Positions 32,646-45,879 are shown, counted from the stretch's first letter. The stretch is 64,000 bases of DNA from Tenodera sinensis (GCA_030765045.1 CM060963.1:102243354-102307353); one strand, 5' to 3'. Program-made: numbers and translations. Notes: generated by a model from the sequence alone, not told the origin.

Positions 32646-33699
32646 GTTTCAGGTTATCTACAGACCACGTTAAGCAACCCACGGCATTTATATTCACTTT
32701 TTTCCTTGTCTTTTGTATCTTTCCAATATTTCTTTATCCTGTCACTGTGATGTTTACTTCTTTTTTCTGCCTAAATTGTAGTTATTTTGTTCTTTTTTTT
32801 TTTAACTGGAAACCTTCGAAATTGTGCGTTAACTTTCTTAAGTTTGCTTTGTCCTGTACTATTTCTTCTGTAAATTCCATTTCCTCTTTAGTCTTTCCTT
32901 ATCCCTTGCATCTTGGTTACCATTCTTTCTTTCCTGCACATGCTTAAACATTTGTTCTGTAATAAATACTAATAATTGAGCGTCGCGAAGATATGCTTTT
33001 ATATGTGTTTTCCATGTCAATGAATGATAGTCACAACAGAAGAGTGCACACATAAAAAGTTTATGAAGTTCTGCTGGTAATGCGAACGACAGTAATTCAA
33101 CTCTATTTTCAAGTTACCACAAAATTCCTTGTGTCACTTACACTACTTTTGTACAACGGAGCTCTTGAGGTTTTCTGGAGGATGGTGGCAGTAAATAAAT
33201 ATCTGGAGAACCGGAAGAGACGAGATTTTCGTACACGATATAGAAGGAGGACAGGAGACATGCGGGGAGCGCAAGAAGAAAGGATATTGGCGATATTAAA
33301 GCTTTTTAGTTTATGAGCCTTTATCCCGCCCACCTTGTGCTTGAGAATAACCGTGTTAGATAACCCATTCCTTCCACAGACGGGGGCCTCTTATGACCGC
33401 AGTAAAAATTGTTATTCGCCACCAAACCTATGCACAGGGTTTAAGCCCACAATAAAATTTATATAGTGTCTGTCGCTGAATGATCCAAATCTTATCGAGG
33501 TGGTAAGCGCGATTAGACGAGACGTGCATGCCTAATGTGCCGGCTAGATGCATAACGCTTCAAATATAAATTCCCATTTGCAGCTTCAAATATGTTAAAC
33601 AACTTCCCAAAACGCCAAGTTACACAAGCAAGGTGAAATATACGCAAGATTCCAGAAAAGCCCTTCATGGTCCGATTGAATAATAAAACAAAAAAATTT
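32646..33699. other. No recognised gene
   Basis: AT-rich and T-rich sequence. A 78-codon plus frame at 33080-33316 overlaps a 74-codon minus frame, with no recognisable domain. Confidence 0.4.
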
Positions 33700-33713
33700 T
33701 TCAAAATCACTTC

Positions 33714-34071
33714 TTTTTTTCTTCACCTGGTCACCCTCCCCTTCTGTAGGACTTACACCTCCTGGGACTTACAAGCCACGCGTAGGGTAAGACGCCTGTC
33801 GGGAACACAGGAACCGGACAGAGTGAAGACCTGGAAGCGGGTGGTCAGCCAAACATCAGGTATGAGAGAGAGGAAGAGGATCATATGAAATGCAGGCGAA
33901 ATCAATGATTAGAAAGGTGATAATGGAGCAACTGATGGAATGAGTGGCGAGGGAACCGGAGAAAACCCACCCTGGCTTTGTTCACTAAAATACCACATGC
34001 GGTCCCTAGGATCGAACCCGGACCGCCTAAATGGTAGGCGAGCGCTCTAACCACTCGGCCACGACGCCGCC
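33714..34071 (-). mobile_element. tRNA-Ser-like SINE (358 bp) with perfect 14-bp target duplication
   Basis: TTCAAAATCACTTC occurs at 33700-33713 and 34072-34085 and bounds the element exactly. On the minus strand the head reads GGCGTCGTGGCCGAGTGGTT then AGAGCGCTCGCC and a B box GGGTTCGATCC, resembling the start of tRNA-Ser. A body of about 280 bp follows, ending in an A7 tail. A short plus-strand frame across it is incidental. The perfect duplication suggests a relatively recent insertion. Confidence 0.93.
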
Positions 34072-34085
34072 TTCAAAATCACTTC

Positions 34086-35640
34086 ACAGTATAAAAATGG
34101 GGGAATGTGCAGGCAGATTTGTTGTGGAGCCATTAATGAAGTTTAGTTGCAATACCTAAACTTTCCCAAAGCTGTAAAGTTACATGCAAAATGACGATAG
34201 CTTAAAATTAAAATTATTTTGTATCTTAAATCTTCCAAGTGACTGAGTTTGCATCTAGTTCACATGAAGTTTTAATTCAGACTGTCAAGTTCAAACAACT
34301 AACACCTTTAAATGTTTTGTGCTACGAAGAGTTTTTAAGTTGCTGATTTTTAAATGCAAATTGAGTTGAACAGAAATTTAATGTTTTAAAATTTTGTTTT
34401 GAACTAACTGATACAAATAATTGAGGCGATATGTGGAAGAATTTGGTCCAAGTGTCCTTTTACGGGAGAAGACAGTTTTGAAGTAACCATACCTTTAGGG
34501 AAAAATGAAGGCAGAAATTTTGAATGAGGTAAGTTTTACCAGTATGTGGTGGCTGCATTTTAAAGGCAGCAGTACAGTTTAGCAGCAGTAAAGCTGTAAA
34601 ACAGGTTATTTTTCAGATGTTACATTGTTGTTGAGCTGTTAGGATGTCTGGGTTGTTACAAGTAGTAATTATGAAAATTCATTGGATAATATCAATGCCG
34701 GGTCAGCTAATAAATGTGGTAGAAAAATATCTATTCACAAATAGCAAAAGCAAAATTAGAAAGGCAATCCAGTCGAGAACATACAAGCTCCTCTGGCAAA
34801 GACATGACAGTTAAATGATTTCCTGTTATTTTAGAATGTTGCTCATCAGGATTTGATAAATTTTGTGCTGAAATCCAAGAGCAAATATTTTAAGAGTACA
34901 ATGTATCATATTTCTGATATATTAATTAATTAATTTATATAAATTTTACTGGGTATAATCAAAATCTATCTCCTCCAACAGATGTAGAACAACAGAGTTG
35001 ATTTTTTAAAATTGTAATTCTTATTACCTTTTGTAACAAATTAAAGGAAGGCAATTTTTATATGGTGAATAGTTTTTCTTGCAGAATGTTTTTAATACCG
35101 CAAAGACTAAGAATGTCATAAAAGTCAGCGCATTACTATATTCATTTTTTAAAAAGGTATAAGTAATATGAGAATTCCAAACGTAAATTTTATTAACCAT
35201 ATTCTGAACTATATGGTAAAAGATTTTTAGACTTCTAGACAGATTTTTGTGAGAGAAGATAGATTTTGAATATGAGGAAGTAACAAAAAATAGATTTCGA
35301 GAAAAATGAGTTTAAAGGTGAAATAAAAGGTCCAGACATATCCATTTAAAGTTTACTTTAAAAATGACGTCCAAAATGAGTTCTCTCCTCCCTATCTGTT
35401 TAAGGTGTGGTGCATTTTTTGCAATAAAAATCCAAAAATCGATTTTTTTGACCGACGAGGGCATAAATATCATTTCGGTGTTCCCTTAACATTTCTGAGG
35501 TTCAAAAAACAAAGTAACACAGGATAGTGAGTCAGCAAAGTGCACTAAACAGCCAGTTACTATAAATAAAGGAAAGTCCAGGGTTCTCAAAGGCCCTGAA
35601 ATGAAATGTGGGATTGTTTTCTATCAGTAGTTAGACAATT
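34086..35640. other. No recognised feature; strongly AT-rich
   Basis: Long AT-rich stretch with no open frame of note and no repeat that I recognise. Confidence 0.45.
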
Positions 35641-35654
35641 GCAGATATGTCGTA

Positions 35655-35830
35655 GTCTGTGAAATACTTGGGTGTGTTCATAAATACATTGAGGGTTTTT
35701 CCAATAAAAGAGAAACAAAAGAAAGATCTTGAACATCTCTATCAGTACATGAATGAAGAAAATGTTGCTTGGATTTTGGATTTGTTGGAGCACACTACAC
35801 TTTCAGAAGATAACATTGAGGTTCTTTCAT
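35655..35830 (+). pseudogene. Unassigned 58-codon coding-like remnant
   Basis: A plus-strand frame between stops, without a start codon, reads SVKYLGVFINTLRVFPIKEK then KKDLEHLYQYMNEENVAW. Its composition and pattern (short basic stretch, DL..L..Y) look more protein-like than neighbouring frames. They vaguely recall C-terminal pieces of insect transposable-element proteins. I do not recognise a family with confidence, and it could be chance. Confidence 0.25.
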
Positions 35831-37135
35831 AGGAGGAAGACATCTTGGAATGTTCTACGGAAGAAGGGCACCAACGAACAGCTTAAATGTTAACTGAAAA
35901 TATGTAAAAAGAAATCTTCAGGAAAATGTGTTTGAATTCTAATTATGTCTTTATTCTTTTGTTTTCAACGAATGACTGATAAAATAAAAGTAGGAGCGAT
36001 GTCAATATTTCAACTAATTTTTCCCCTCAAAATGCCAATTTTACAGACATGCCCTTCATCTACTTACCGCCTAAATTATATGACAATTTTGTACGCTGTG
36101 ATCACTCACACGATTTCGGTATTTAAAAGAAAAGTTAATTTATATATGTTCAAAGAACATATACATAGAATTTAATTAATATTTAAATTTCCATAAATAG
36201 AAAATTACTGTATTATAATAAAACAAATTTTAAAGGTTTATATGTTTACCTAAGACAAAGACCTAAGGCAAATTGAGTGGAAACTTAAGGAAACAACATT
36301 TTCAGTGCACATTGCCCAGGAGCTTGTGAACCCAGATTTACCCATTGTTCTAGGCGTGTAATGGGAAGCAGCTCGAGTTTTGGCCTTGTAGCTTATCTGA
36401 TGATACCGTTCGCTTTTCCGCTCATGGAACATATGGTGGGCATGTTCTCGACCTCAATTGTTTGGTCTACGACCTATGTCCTCAACACCACTTAATTTGG
36501 ATCTCAGTGCAACCATATCCTTTACTGCATACCATTTGTGGTAGGTATGTTATACGTTACTAGAGCGCATTGTAAACTTCAGCTGTTTCATTTGTAACGA
36601 GAACGATATTAAGGCCAAGTCTCCTAAAGCGCTCCACCCAGAGGTAACAGACAATACCTCACAAACGCAATACTTAGAATTGTACTAAAACAAACAAAAT
36701 ATGAGACAATGTTAAAGTATGAATCAAGAAAATAAATGCATCGCTTGTAACTACAATTTCCTTTGGGTTTGAAAATGAACTCAAAGAACACAATCAACTG
36801 CGACTACATAATAAATATGTGACTACGAGGGATACGCCCATAAATTAGATGGAATTATTGTTCCAGTTTGAACAAAATATCAAATATTGATTGCAATGCT
36901 ACATTTATTATTTGAACTGTATATGATCACATTTCCTACCTAGTTTTATAATCTAGAAGTTTTAATTCTTTTATCTAATAATCTAAATGCGCATACGGAT
37001 ATTTATTTGAAACTCTAAACTTATTTTCCTTCCATTTAGAAGTCTATAGTTTTCAACGAAAAAGCTTGAAATTTTCTGAAGCAAAATTGAGCAAATTTTC
37101 CAAATATTGTAGTAACTAAAACCGCAACACCTTTA
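35831..37135. other. No recognised gene
   Basis: AT-rich sequence. Frames of 76 codons (35945-36175, plus) and 60 codons (36250-36432, minus) have no recognisable domain. Confidence 0.4.
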
Positions 37136-37376
37136 CAGTTTTTCTTCCTTTCTTTCTTTCCTCGTTCCTTCCTTACTTTCTTTCTTCCGTCCACCACTCC
37201 CTCCCTTCTTCCCTCCCTTCCTACTTGATTCCTTCATTCTCCTCTTCCTTACCCCCTTCCTTCACTCCTTCCTTCTCCCCTTTCTGCCCTCTTTCGCCTC
37301 CTTTCTTCTCCCGTTTCTTCCCTACTTCCATTCCTCCTCCTTTCTTTTCTTCCTTCCCTCCCTGCCTTACTTTCTT
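37136..37376. repeat. Pyrimidine-rich TTCC/TTTC tract
   Basis: About 240 bp made almost wholly of C and T on the plus strand, with degenerate TTCC and CTTT units. Confidence 0.9.
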
Positions 37377-37656
37377 GAAAATGTAATGTTAACCACAGCT
37401 AAACTACTGCATATTAGGAAAGAGCAAATGCTAAAATACCTAAACTAAGCTTACAACAATCATTTCGAATTTTCTATTGTAGCTTCAGGAACTTATCTCA
37501 ATCAGTTTATCGTATGTAGCATTTTGTTCAAAATGGTTTCCTTTAGGAACTCCTTGTGAGTCTTAATGAACATAGTTAAAAGACGGCTTAAATCAAACGC
37601 ATTTGAATCAAATGTTCTTTCGCTAGATACTACAAAATTAACTATAATAATAACGA

Positions 37657-39224
<1,568 letters not shown>

Positions 39225-39543
39225 CCGTAAACAAGGGTTACTTGAGCCCAAATGTCACGTTTATTTCCTTTGTCTTCAGAAAATGCTTTCAAAAATATAC
39301 CTTTTTTAAATGGAAGTTTTATTATCTTATACTTTAGAATGTCTTTAATGGATACAGCCAAGAAATATTTTGATTTTGATATGTTTTCGATATTTTTAAG
39401 ACATTTAATTTGGGCTCAAGTTAACCTTATGTTGGGTTTCTTGAACCCAAACACTTTCCCGTATTTTATTTGCCTGCTAAAATGCATTGGGATCAAGTAG
39501 AACTTAGTTTCTTTAAAAATACAAATTTTATCTTACAAGAAAG

Positions 39544-40040
39544 TTATAAAACGTGCTTATTTTGATAAAAATGCACACATTTGTGAGTGTTGTGAATTAA
39601 GACATCAGTGTTGCAAAGGTTAACATGAAGAAAATTACAACTTAGGCAACGGTAAAGGTAAAGGCCTCTCTTTAGCACTTTTTGTGGGCCAATCTTTTGA
39701 ATAATGCCCTCCCACTTATGAAACTGTAAGTCCTTCTTCTTAGGCCACATCCACGCCTTATTTAGGAGCCATGCAACCTAGAAAAGCACCATTTTCTTTC
39801 ATATCTTGAATAATACCTGGATACTCACTGTCATTCCACATTATAAGAACAAAATTTCCTACTTCTAATGTTTCTTCAATGACAGGGGCTTGTGCATACT
39901 TGCGACTGCCAGGAAGTCTTATGTATTTGGGGGCCTTAATGACCAAGTTGTCGACGGGCCCTTAAACCCGACACTCACTCACTGACTCACTCACACACTT
40001 ATGTATTTGAAAGGCATTCTCTTCTATTGGCCTAAAAGCA
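39544..40040 (-). pseudogene. Decayed transposon ORF, C-terminal-like, broken by a SINE
   Basis: The minus strand reads KYIRLPGSRKYAQAP, VGNFVLIMWNDSEYPGIIQD and NGAFLGCMAPK. After a frameshift at about 39757 it continues AWMWPKKKDLQFHKWEGIIQ and QKVLKRGLYLY. The V-G-x-F-V, Y-P-G and W-P-K-K-x-D patterns resemble the C-terminal region of transposon-encoded proteins common in insects. I cannot name the family. Upstream the frame is interrupted by the SINE at 39930-39997. No catalytic core is visible. Confidence 0.55.
39930..39997 (+). mobile_element. 5'-truncated SINE with 12-bp target duplication
   Basis: CTTATGTATTTG at 39918-39929 and 39998-40009 is an exact duplication. The 68-bp insert is the SINE 3' module: CCTTAATGACCAAGTTGTCG, ACGGGCCCTTAAACCC, and a CACT-type tail. 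Confidence 0.92.
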
Positions 40041-40839
40041 ATAAATTAAATGTAAAAACTGCATGTAGTTTACTTGAGCCCTTGTTAATACTGCATATAA
40101 GGACAAAACTGTGGTGAAGGTTTATTTGAGCCCAAAACTATGCTGGGCTCAAGTAACCCATATTTTCAGGTTGTGATCACAAGTTTTAAAAACTAATAAC
40201 TTTATGGCCATACGCCACATCATAACAAAACATTATGTGTGGAATGACTTGAGGAGGATTAGGGAATTAAAAAAAAAAAAAAAAAAAAGAACACTTACCT
40301 GAACCTGAAGGCCATAAATATGTGGTACACAAGTAAAAGTTTGCAGAGGATAAAAATCAGTCAGCTTGCCAATTAAACAACAAATGCAACTCTGTACTCT
40401 AGTGACAAGTTGGGAGAGCTAAAATCCTACTCAGGCCCTAGGTAATGGTGCCACGTGTTGAAAAATGTTCCAACAAAGTGCTATACATTGTCCTAGTGCT
40501 ATAGAGAGTGCGCTAAAACACTTTTATTTTGGGTTCAAGTAAACCCTAAGGGCTCAAGAAACCCTTGTTTACGGTTTATATTTTCTGCGCAATAAACGTT
40601 GGCTATAGTTCTGCAATGACAACATTTTTCAAAACTTATTCCGAATGTAGAGGACTTCAGAAGCTAATCCACAAAATACAATATTTACATTTAATTAAAC
40701 AGATAAATATCTTAAACACATAAATATCTTAAACATATAGCATTTCATAAAAGCGTTTAGAGCTACATTTGAGTAAATCAAACATAACCTCACTATTCAG
40801 TGACTAAAGGTAGGTTGTTATCGTATTCTTGGAAGAAAT

Positions 40840-41060
40840 TGACATAAGATATATGGTAATAATCTACATTTCGTTTTTTATTTACGCTGTTCATAGAAAA
40901 ATAGACACAATGTTGGTGCATTTAAAAAAAAAAAAAATGTTTTCTTATATTCAGGAACCTCAAAACATACGCGTCTTCTGAAATCTCGCTATCGGAATTC
41001 TTTTGTTCAATACAATATATATTTCTACTATAAATAGAACTTTACTTCATTGTCACTTTG
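40840..41060 (-). repeat. CTCTAC-type repeat, diverged fragment (minus)
   Basis: On the minus strand the landmarks TTCAGAAGACGCGTATGTTT-like and GAGGTTCCTGAATA appear. They correspond to the TTTCACCGGAAATATATGTT and AGCTCCTGAAT part of the reference copy. GTTTTTTATTTACGCTGTTC at 40874 corresponds to its GAACAGCATAACT segment. Confidence 0.6.
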
Positions 41061-41630
41061 TTAATTAAACACAGAAAAAATCAAACAAATTGTAGTTTCA
41101 TTAAATAGAGTCCTCTACCTTACTATAAACATTAACAGTAATTTGACAATTGTTACAACCAAACTTTACTCCTCCTGACAATGAAACATCTTTCACAACA
41201 GACGATTCTATTACTGTTGACATATGTAGGCGACTCCCCATCCCTGCTTTCTAGCAAAATCTGAGACTTCTTCGAGAATATCCATTTTCATTAATTTATT
41301 GATTTATTTGGTATTTTTAGTTTGAATAACCAGAATTGAAACAGTGTATTCCGGCAGGGTTACGTAGCAACGTACTAACTAACAATGCACTACCTGCGTC
41401 ACGACTAAACTTCAATTACTTGTAATGACGACTGTAATAATAATGTTAATAAAATATAAGATTATTTAAGTTAATAATAGGATAAGATAAAACGTTATGT
41501 ATTACTCGCGCTTACGCGCTCGGGTACTAAACATCTCACTGAGAAATAACAATTTATCCTTAATGGTTGAATTAATTACCTATAACATATCTTGAGTATT
41601 TAAAAAGTACATAAAACGTTATACCTTACT
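41061..41630. other. No recognised feature
   Basis: AT-rich sequence without recognisable motifs. Confidence 0.4.
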
Positions 41631-41637
41631 AGACACA

Positions 41638-41955
41638 GTATGGAGGGGTATTGTTGCATTCCATCCAATAATTCGATACCGAGATTTCTGCGAAAATACA
41701 CGTTTTGACACTCCTTGAAACCAAGCGTCTACGTGCGTGTGTGTCTGTGTCTGTGAACAGCACAACTCAAAAACGAAAAGTTGGTGAAGTACAAAACTTG
41801 GAATTTAAGTAATCTTTCAAGGATGCAACACAAAGATTTTCAAAGAAGTCCTCCATCACAGATTAGTCTTTACAGCAACATTTTTCGAGAGCATTGATTT
41901 TTTCAAATGACTAACATCTAAGAATAGATAATACAAGAGTAGAGAAACTCATGTG
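41638..41955 (+). repeat. CTCTAC-type repeat, internally deleted copy
   Basis: It contains GGTATTGTTGCATTCCATCC, GAGATTTCTGCGAAAATACA, a GTGTGTCTGTG microsatellite, GAACAGCACAACTCAAAAAC, then a jump to the 3' end AAGAGTAGAGAAACTCATG. The middle third of the family is missing. Confidence 0.75.
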
Positions 41956-42162
41956 AGTGCAAACACATCAGATTTTTATTTTCATAAATTTTGAAAACTA
42001 TAGGAGCAAAGATGGATTGACTGTCTGAAGTCGCCCCTTCAACGGGCTAACAAGCTCAAATTAAGGAAAAATAATACAGAAGTTCAATTGATATGCTTTG
42101 ATATTTGACAAAGTCTATTTAATATTTTTATATGTGAGAAATATAAGCTAAAATAGCTAATG

Positions 42163-42222
42163 GCGACCCCGTGGCGTAACAGCCCTTTCCGGGCAAAGAC
42201 CCACCGCCCGGCCGCTGCGTCT
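42163..42222 (+). mobile_element. GC-rich SINE fragment
   Basis: GACCCCGTGGCGTAACAGCC followed by CCACCGCCCGGCCGCTGCGT matches the start of the repeat at 1770-1962. Confidence 0.5.
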
Positions 42223-42299
42223 GCAAAATGAGTTTTCGTTACGGAAATTAATTTCCAATGGTATTATTAAGTGTGGTTTCTAACTTGCAAATCTACACA

Positions 42300-42416
42300 C
42301 ATACCTTTTTCTACCATGTACCTAGTAGGTCATAGTCTATATCGAGAAATGCATGTTTCCAAGCCTCCGAATGAAAAAAATTGCATTTAAAAAATTACTA
42401 AATGTTATGCGTGCGT

Positions 42417-42450
<34 letters not shown>

Positions 42451-42700
42451 TGTGTATGTGTGCGTGTGTGTGTCTGTGTGTGTGCACATGTGTACGAACA
42501 TATAACTCAAAAAAGAAAACTGCTTTAGTACGTAACATTTCAACAGTTAAGAGTTAAAGATTGAAGCCGAAATTGTGAACGCCATAATTACGGACATAAT
42601 ACTGCATCACATGGCGGAATTAAAAAATCAGAAAATGTTAAAATCATTACATATATAAAGCTACAGAATCTGGGAGATTAGTTGTGACTAAAATTGTCAA
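42300..42700 (+). repeat. CTCTAC-type repeat, diverged copy
   Basis: Landmarks in order: TACCATGTACCTAGTAGG, TATATCGAGAAATGCATG, CCAAGCCTCCGAATGAAAA, a TG microsatellite at 42420-42485, and CATATAACTCAAAAAAGAAA. The 3' part is hard to align. Confidence 0.6.
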
Positions 42701-42931
42701 AGGACGCGAAAAGGTACAGACAAGTCATTAGGGGCGAGCTTCAGGTAGTCCAGCGAGACCTGGTAAGACCAGTTTTCCTGGAAATCGCTCAGCGCAGGTG
42801 TTGAGCCGGAAAACAAGGGATGGTCGTTTCTTCGAAACCCTGTTGCTAATTAGGAAGTGAAAGGTATAGAGAGCGTAATAACGCACATAGACTTGCCTGC
42901 AAGAACCCGGAGAGAAAGGGTAGTTTAGAGC

Positions 42932-42990
42932 GGCCCTCCAGAACCCGACGGGGCAGTACTGTGGCCCTCCAGAATCCGAAGGGGCAGTAC
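42932..42990. repeat. 31-bp direct repeat in a GC-rich patch
   Basis: GGCCCTCCAGAACCCGACGG at 42932 recurs at 42963 as GGCCCTCCAGAATCCGAAGG, each followed by GGCAGTAC. It lies in a GC-rich stretch (about 42840-43060) that contrasts with its flanks. Confidence 0.75.
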
Positions 42991-43825
42991 ACGTGCCGCC
43001 CAGACCGCCGAGCGAGTATCTCAGCTACGGGACTTGTATTCCGGATCCTCAAGTGTGAGGACACATTAGAATTAATATTAACAATATTCGGTCTTAGTAA
43101 AGACACGGTAACGACTCAACGTATGTAATAACGATCGGCAAATCTCACGCTTTCTTATTTTACGAGAACAAAAGTGTTTCAACGAAGTTCTGGTTTTATT
43201 CGCAAACACTCACGCATACCCTGAGGTTAAGATCATATGCCAGAGCAGGCGGAGCAGAAGACACCGGAAAGCAGCAGTCGGCGTAGGAGAGTGGAGCGGA
43301 GGAGCGACGATCCCACATCAAGATAGAGGTTATTTAAAACGAAGAATATCAAAAAAGTTTTCCACTCCGAAATTATGCTTTATATGCGAAATTATTTTTT
43401 TTTCTTTTCTCAAAAAATGATCTTCGGTTTTCGGGAAATAACCTGTAAATCCTTTTTATTCATAGGAATTTTGTGTAATTCTGTATAATACGATAATTCT
43501 GTATATACGATAGTAAACATAACACACTAAAACTGTATATTCCTTTTAAAGGCGCGGTTTATTTCAAATTACCTTTTTGAGGAATAACTAACTTCCCATT
43601 ACATTCTTATTGGTTTCAATTTTTAATTTTTGTCATTTAAAGTGCTGACCTATTCGGTTGTTTCTTGCGATGTCATGGGATTTAAGGCGAGCATATAGAC
43701 AATAGCTTTTAAACATTTGACTATCAATTGGTTTTCTTTTGTCTCCTTGCATCTTCATCTAAATGTGTAATACGTCTATTTATGAAATTTTTATCCCAAT
43801 TAAGAAGATGTAGATATATAGAATT
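42991..43825. other. No recognised gene
   Basis: A purine/GC-richer patch at 43230-43325 and then AT-rich sequence. No supportable coding frame. Confidence 0.4.
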
Positions 43826-44110
43826 GCCTCTATGGTGTGGTGGTTGGCATGGTAACCAAATTGTGAGGTCTTGGGTTCAATTCCCGGGTATAGGGTGGAA
43901 GTTTTTCTTTAACAGGATTATTCGACATGCTTCTTAGAATCTGGAAGTACTAATAAGATTGCGAATGCATTTGTGTGAATTTATAGCAAACACAAAATTT
44001 AATGGCGGGTGGTAGGAGGAGTTGGTCAACACAGTGTTTAGTCAGAGGCTTGTAGTGCTGTATATTTAAACACGCTGTAAACCCGGTGATATTAATAATA
44101 TTTGCTTCCA
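43826..44110 (+). mobile_element. tRNA-headed SINE, CTATGGTG type
   Basis: The head GCCTCTATGGTGTGGTGGTT then GGCATGGTAACC, with a B box GGGTTCAATTCCCGG, resembles tRNA-Gly or tRNA-Glu. The body contains GGGTGGAAGTTTTTC and a TGTGTGAATTTATAGC block, and ends near ACCCGGTGATATTAATAATA. It is probably related to the 11645-11990 family. Confidence 0.65.
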
Positions 44111-45280
44111 TAAAACTTATTTGTGCTACAAGGAAAGAAAGATAATTTGATCATGAAGTGGTCAGCTATCAGCCGCCATTAAATTTGTTTTCTTAATCTT
44201 CTTTTTCTTCTGTTCTTCCTCTTCCTAGACTTCAAGGATTGTTCTGCCTTTGTTCCAATGTCTATTTTCCTTACTGGTTTCTGTCTCTTGATTAAAAGAG
44301 GTACCCGTTCCTCACTAATGCGGTCTATGTACTCTTACCATTTGTGTTTATTTTCTTCCATTTGGTCATTTAACTGAGAAATATTCACATCTTCTGTGAT
44401 GTTTCTTTTCTTATTCAGTCCAGTCTAGTGCATTCTATAGCTCTTCGTAAACATCTCATTTCCGCTGTCTGGATTTTCCATTGGTCCTTTTCTTAGGTTA
44501 TTTCATAATGATCGCATTCAGATTAAATTTTGTGTCTGCCATAACCTAATAACCGAGTACAAATCCAAATAACAAAACCCTATTATCAGGGAGAGCACAT
44601 AATAGCTGATGGGTAATGTTCCGAAGGTAAGAAACCGCTTAGATGTTAAATGGAGCATTTAAAAAAGTCGATAGGAAAGCAACCTTTCGTAAGAATAGTT
44701 TGTAGAAGGTATGTAACGATGCTTTATTATTATTTAAGATAACTTTAGAGTAAGTTGGTACCTCTGTTGAAGGCTGCATCTGTTATACATACAAGAAAAT
44801 CTTCTTTAACCAAGGAAACAAAGCTGATCTTTACAGAGTCGCTTTAAGCAGCTATCAGGAAGGGCCAAACAGCAGTACGGAAAATGTGCGGGAGTGCGTG
44901 AAAGCGTGAGGGGAGGGAAATCTGTTAACAATGTCCGCAAAAATACGAGCAGCAAAACGGGGAGCTTGGAAACGGAAGTAATAAGTCCCCTCCTGGTATC
45001 GGACCGTAGTATCGCCCAGCCCTACAAATTGCTGTCCATCCTGATGGCGAGATATAGGTACACAATTTGTGAGACAACTTCGGACTGACTTCATTTCGGT
45101 CATTATCGCGCTTGGGGTTGTAGCTACTGGCAATGTGTGGCAGTGGAGCGGAATATTTGATGGAAGCACGAAAAATTAGAATGGCTAATGGTAACAGAAT
45201 GGAATATTAAGGCGGGCAACGGTGTTCCTTGAGGAGCCCGCTCATGGCTGTTAACCGATTATTGTATGCTAGGAATTAAA
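44111..45280. other. No recognised gene
   Basis: AT-rich sequence. Overlapping frames at 44855-45169 (104 codons, minus) and 44894-45088 (plus) have no recognisable domain. Confidence 0.4.
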
Positions 45281-45429
45281 AAAAAAGGATGAAAGTCGCT
45301 CAAGCTATTTCACGAGTTGCCCTGGAATACTGACGGAATATATATCAGTTCTGGGAAAATGGTGCTCAGAAAGCTCGATTGGTCACGAACTTGACTGATA
45401 GCCATATGTTTGGCAGGTAAAAAAGAAAT

Positions 45430-45620
45430 GAAGGTCACTCAAGGCATCGTACGAGTGATATCAATGTTCTCAATGTCCTATTCTATGTTGGGCGTGAAAG
45501 ACTGCTAAATTCTGCTCCGAGGCCTCTTTAGCAGGCTTGAGGTTCTTTTACGTGCCGTAAATATACAACTTGAAACCACCGGCTTTACGTCCCGTCTGAG
45601 GGAAACTATGCTAATTTTAT
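45430..45620 (-). mobile_element. SINE with CTTTCACGCCCAA 3' module (minus)
   Basis: On the minus strand: TTCCCTCAGACGGGACGTAA, AGCCGGTGGTTTCAAG, CACGTAAAAGAACCTCAAGC, AGGCCTC, then GCAGTCTTTCACGCCCAACA and TAGAATAGGAC. The same modules occur at 47105-47310 and 59000-59250. Confidence 0.7.
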
Positions 45621-45799
45621 GCCGTCCATCGTCCTTTATATTACAATTAAACCAACTAACATTCACATAAACAACTCTTTTCCTAATATTTACTGTGATC
45701 AACAGCTGCAACAATAAATGGTAGTACAAAATGAAGTGTAAACAATCGATCTAATGTTGCATTATATAATGAAAATCCTCCTCACAATCATTGAACTAA

Positions 45800-45879
45800 T
45801 TCAATTCCTAAATAAGAAATAGCGAATTTGATTCCGCGACATTGGGAACTGGAAGCTAGCATGTTACCCCTAAACCACG

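Larger units (their letters stand above)
39225..40574 (-). mobile_element. 1350-bp DNA transposon with 25-bp TIRs and subterminal repeats
   Basis: The ends 39225-39249 (starting CCGTAAACAAGGGTTACTTG) and 40550-40574 (ending AAACCCTTGTTTACGG) are inverted complements at 24 of 25 positions. The motif TTGAGCCC or its complement, with one-base variants, recurs near both ends, at about 39242, 39413, 39443, 40074, 40128, 40145, 40530 and 40550. Minus-strand frames at 39758-39946 and 39544-39750 are the decayed internal coding region. A SINE fragment sits inside. No clear target duplication was found, so the superfamily is open. Confidence 0.82.
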
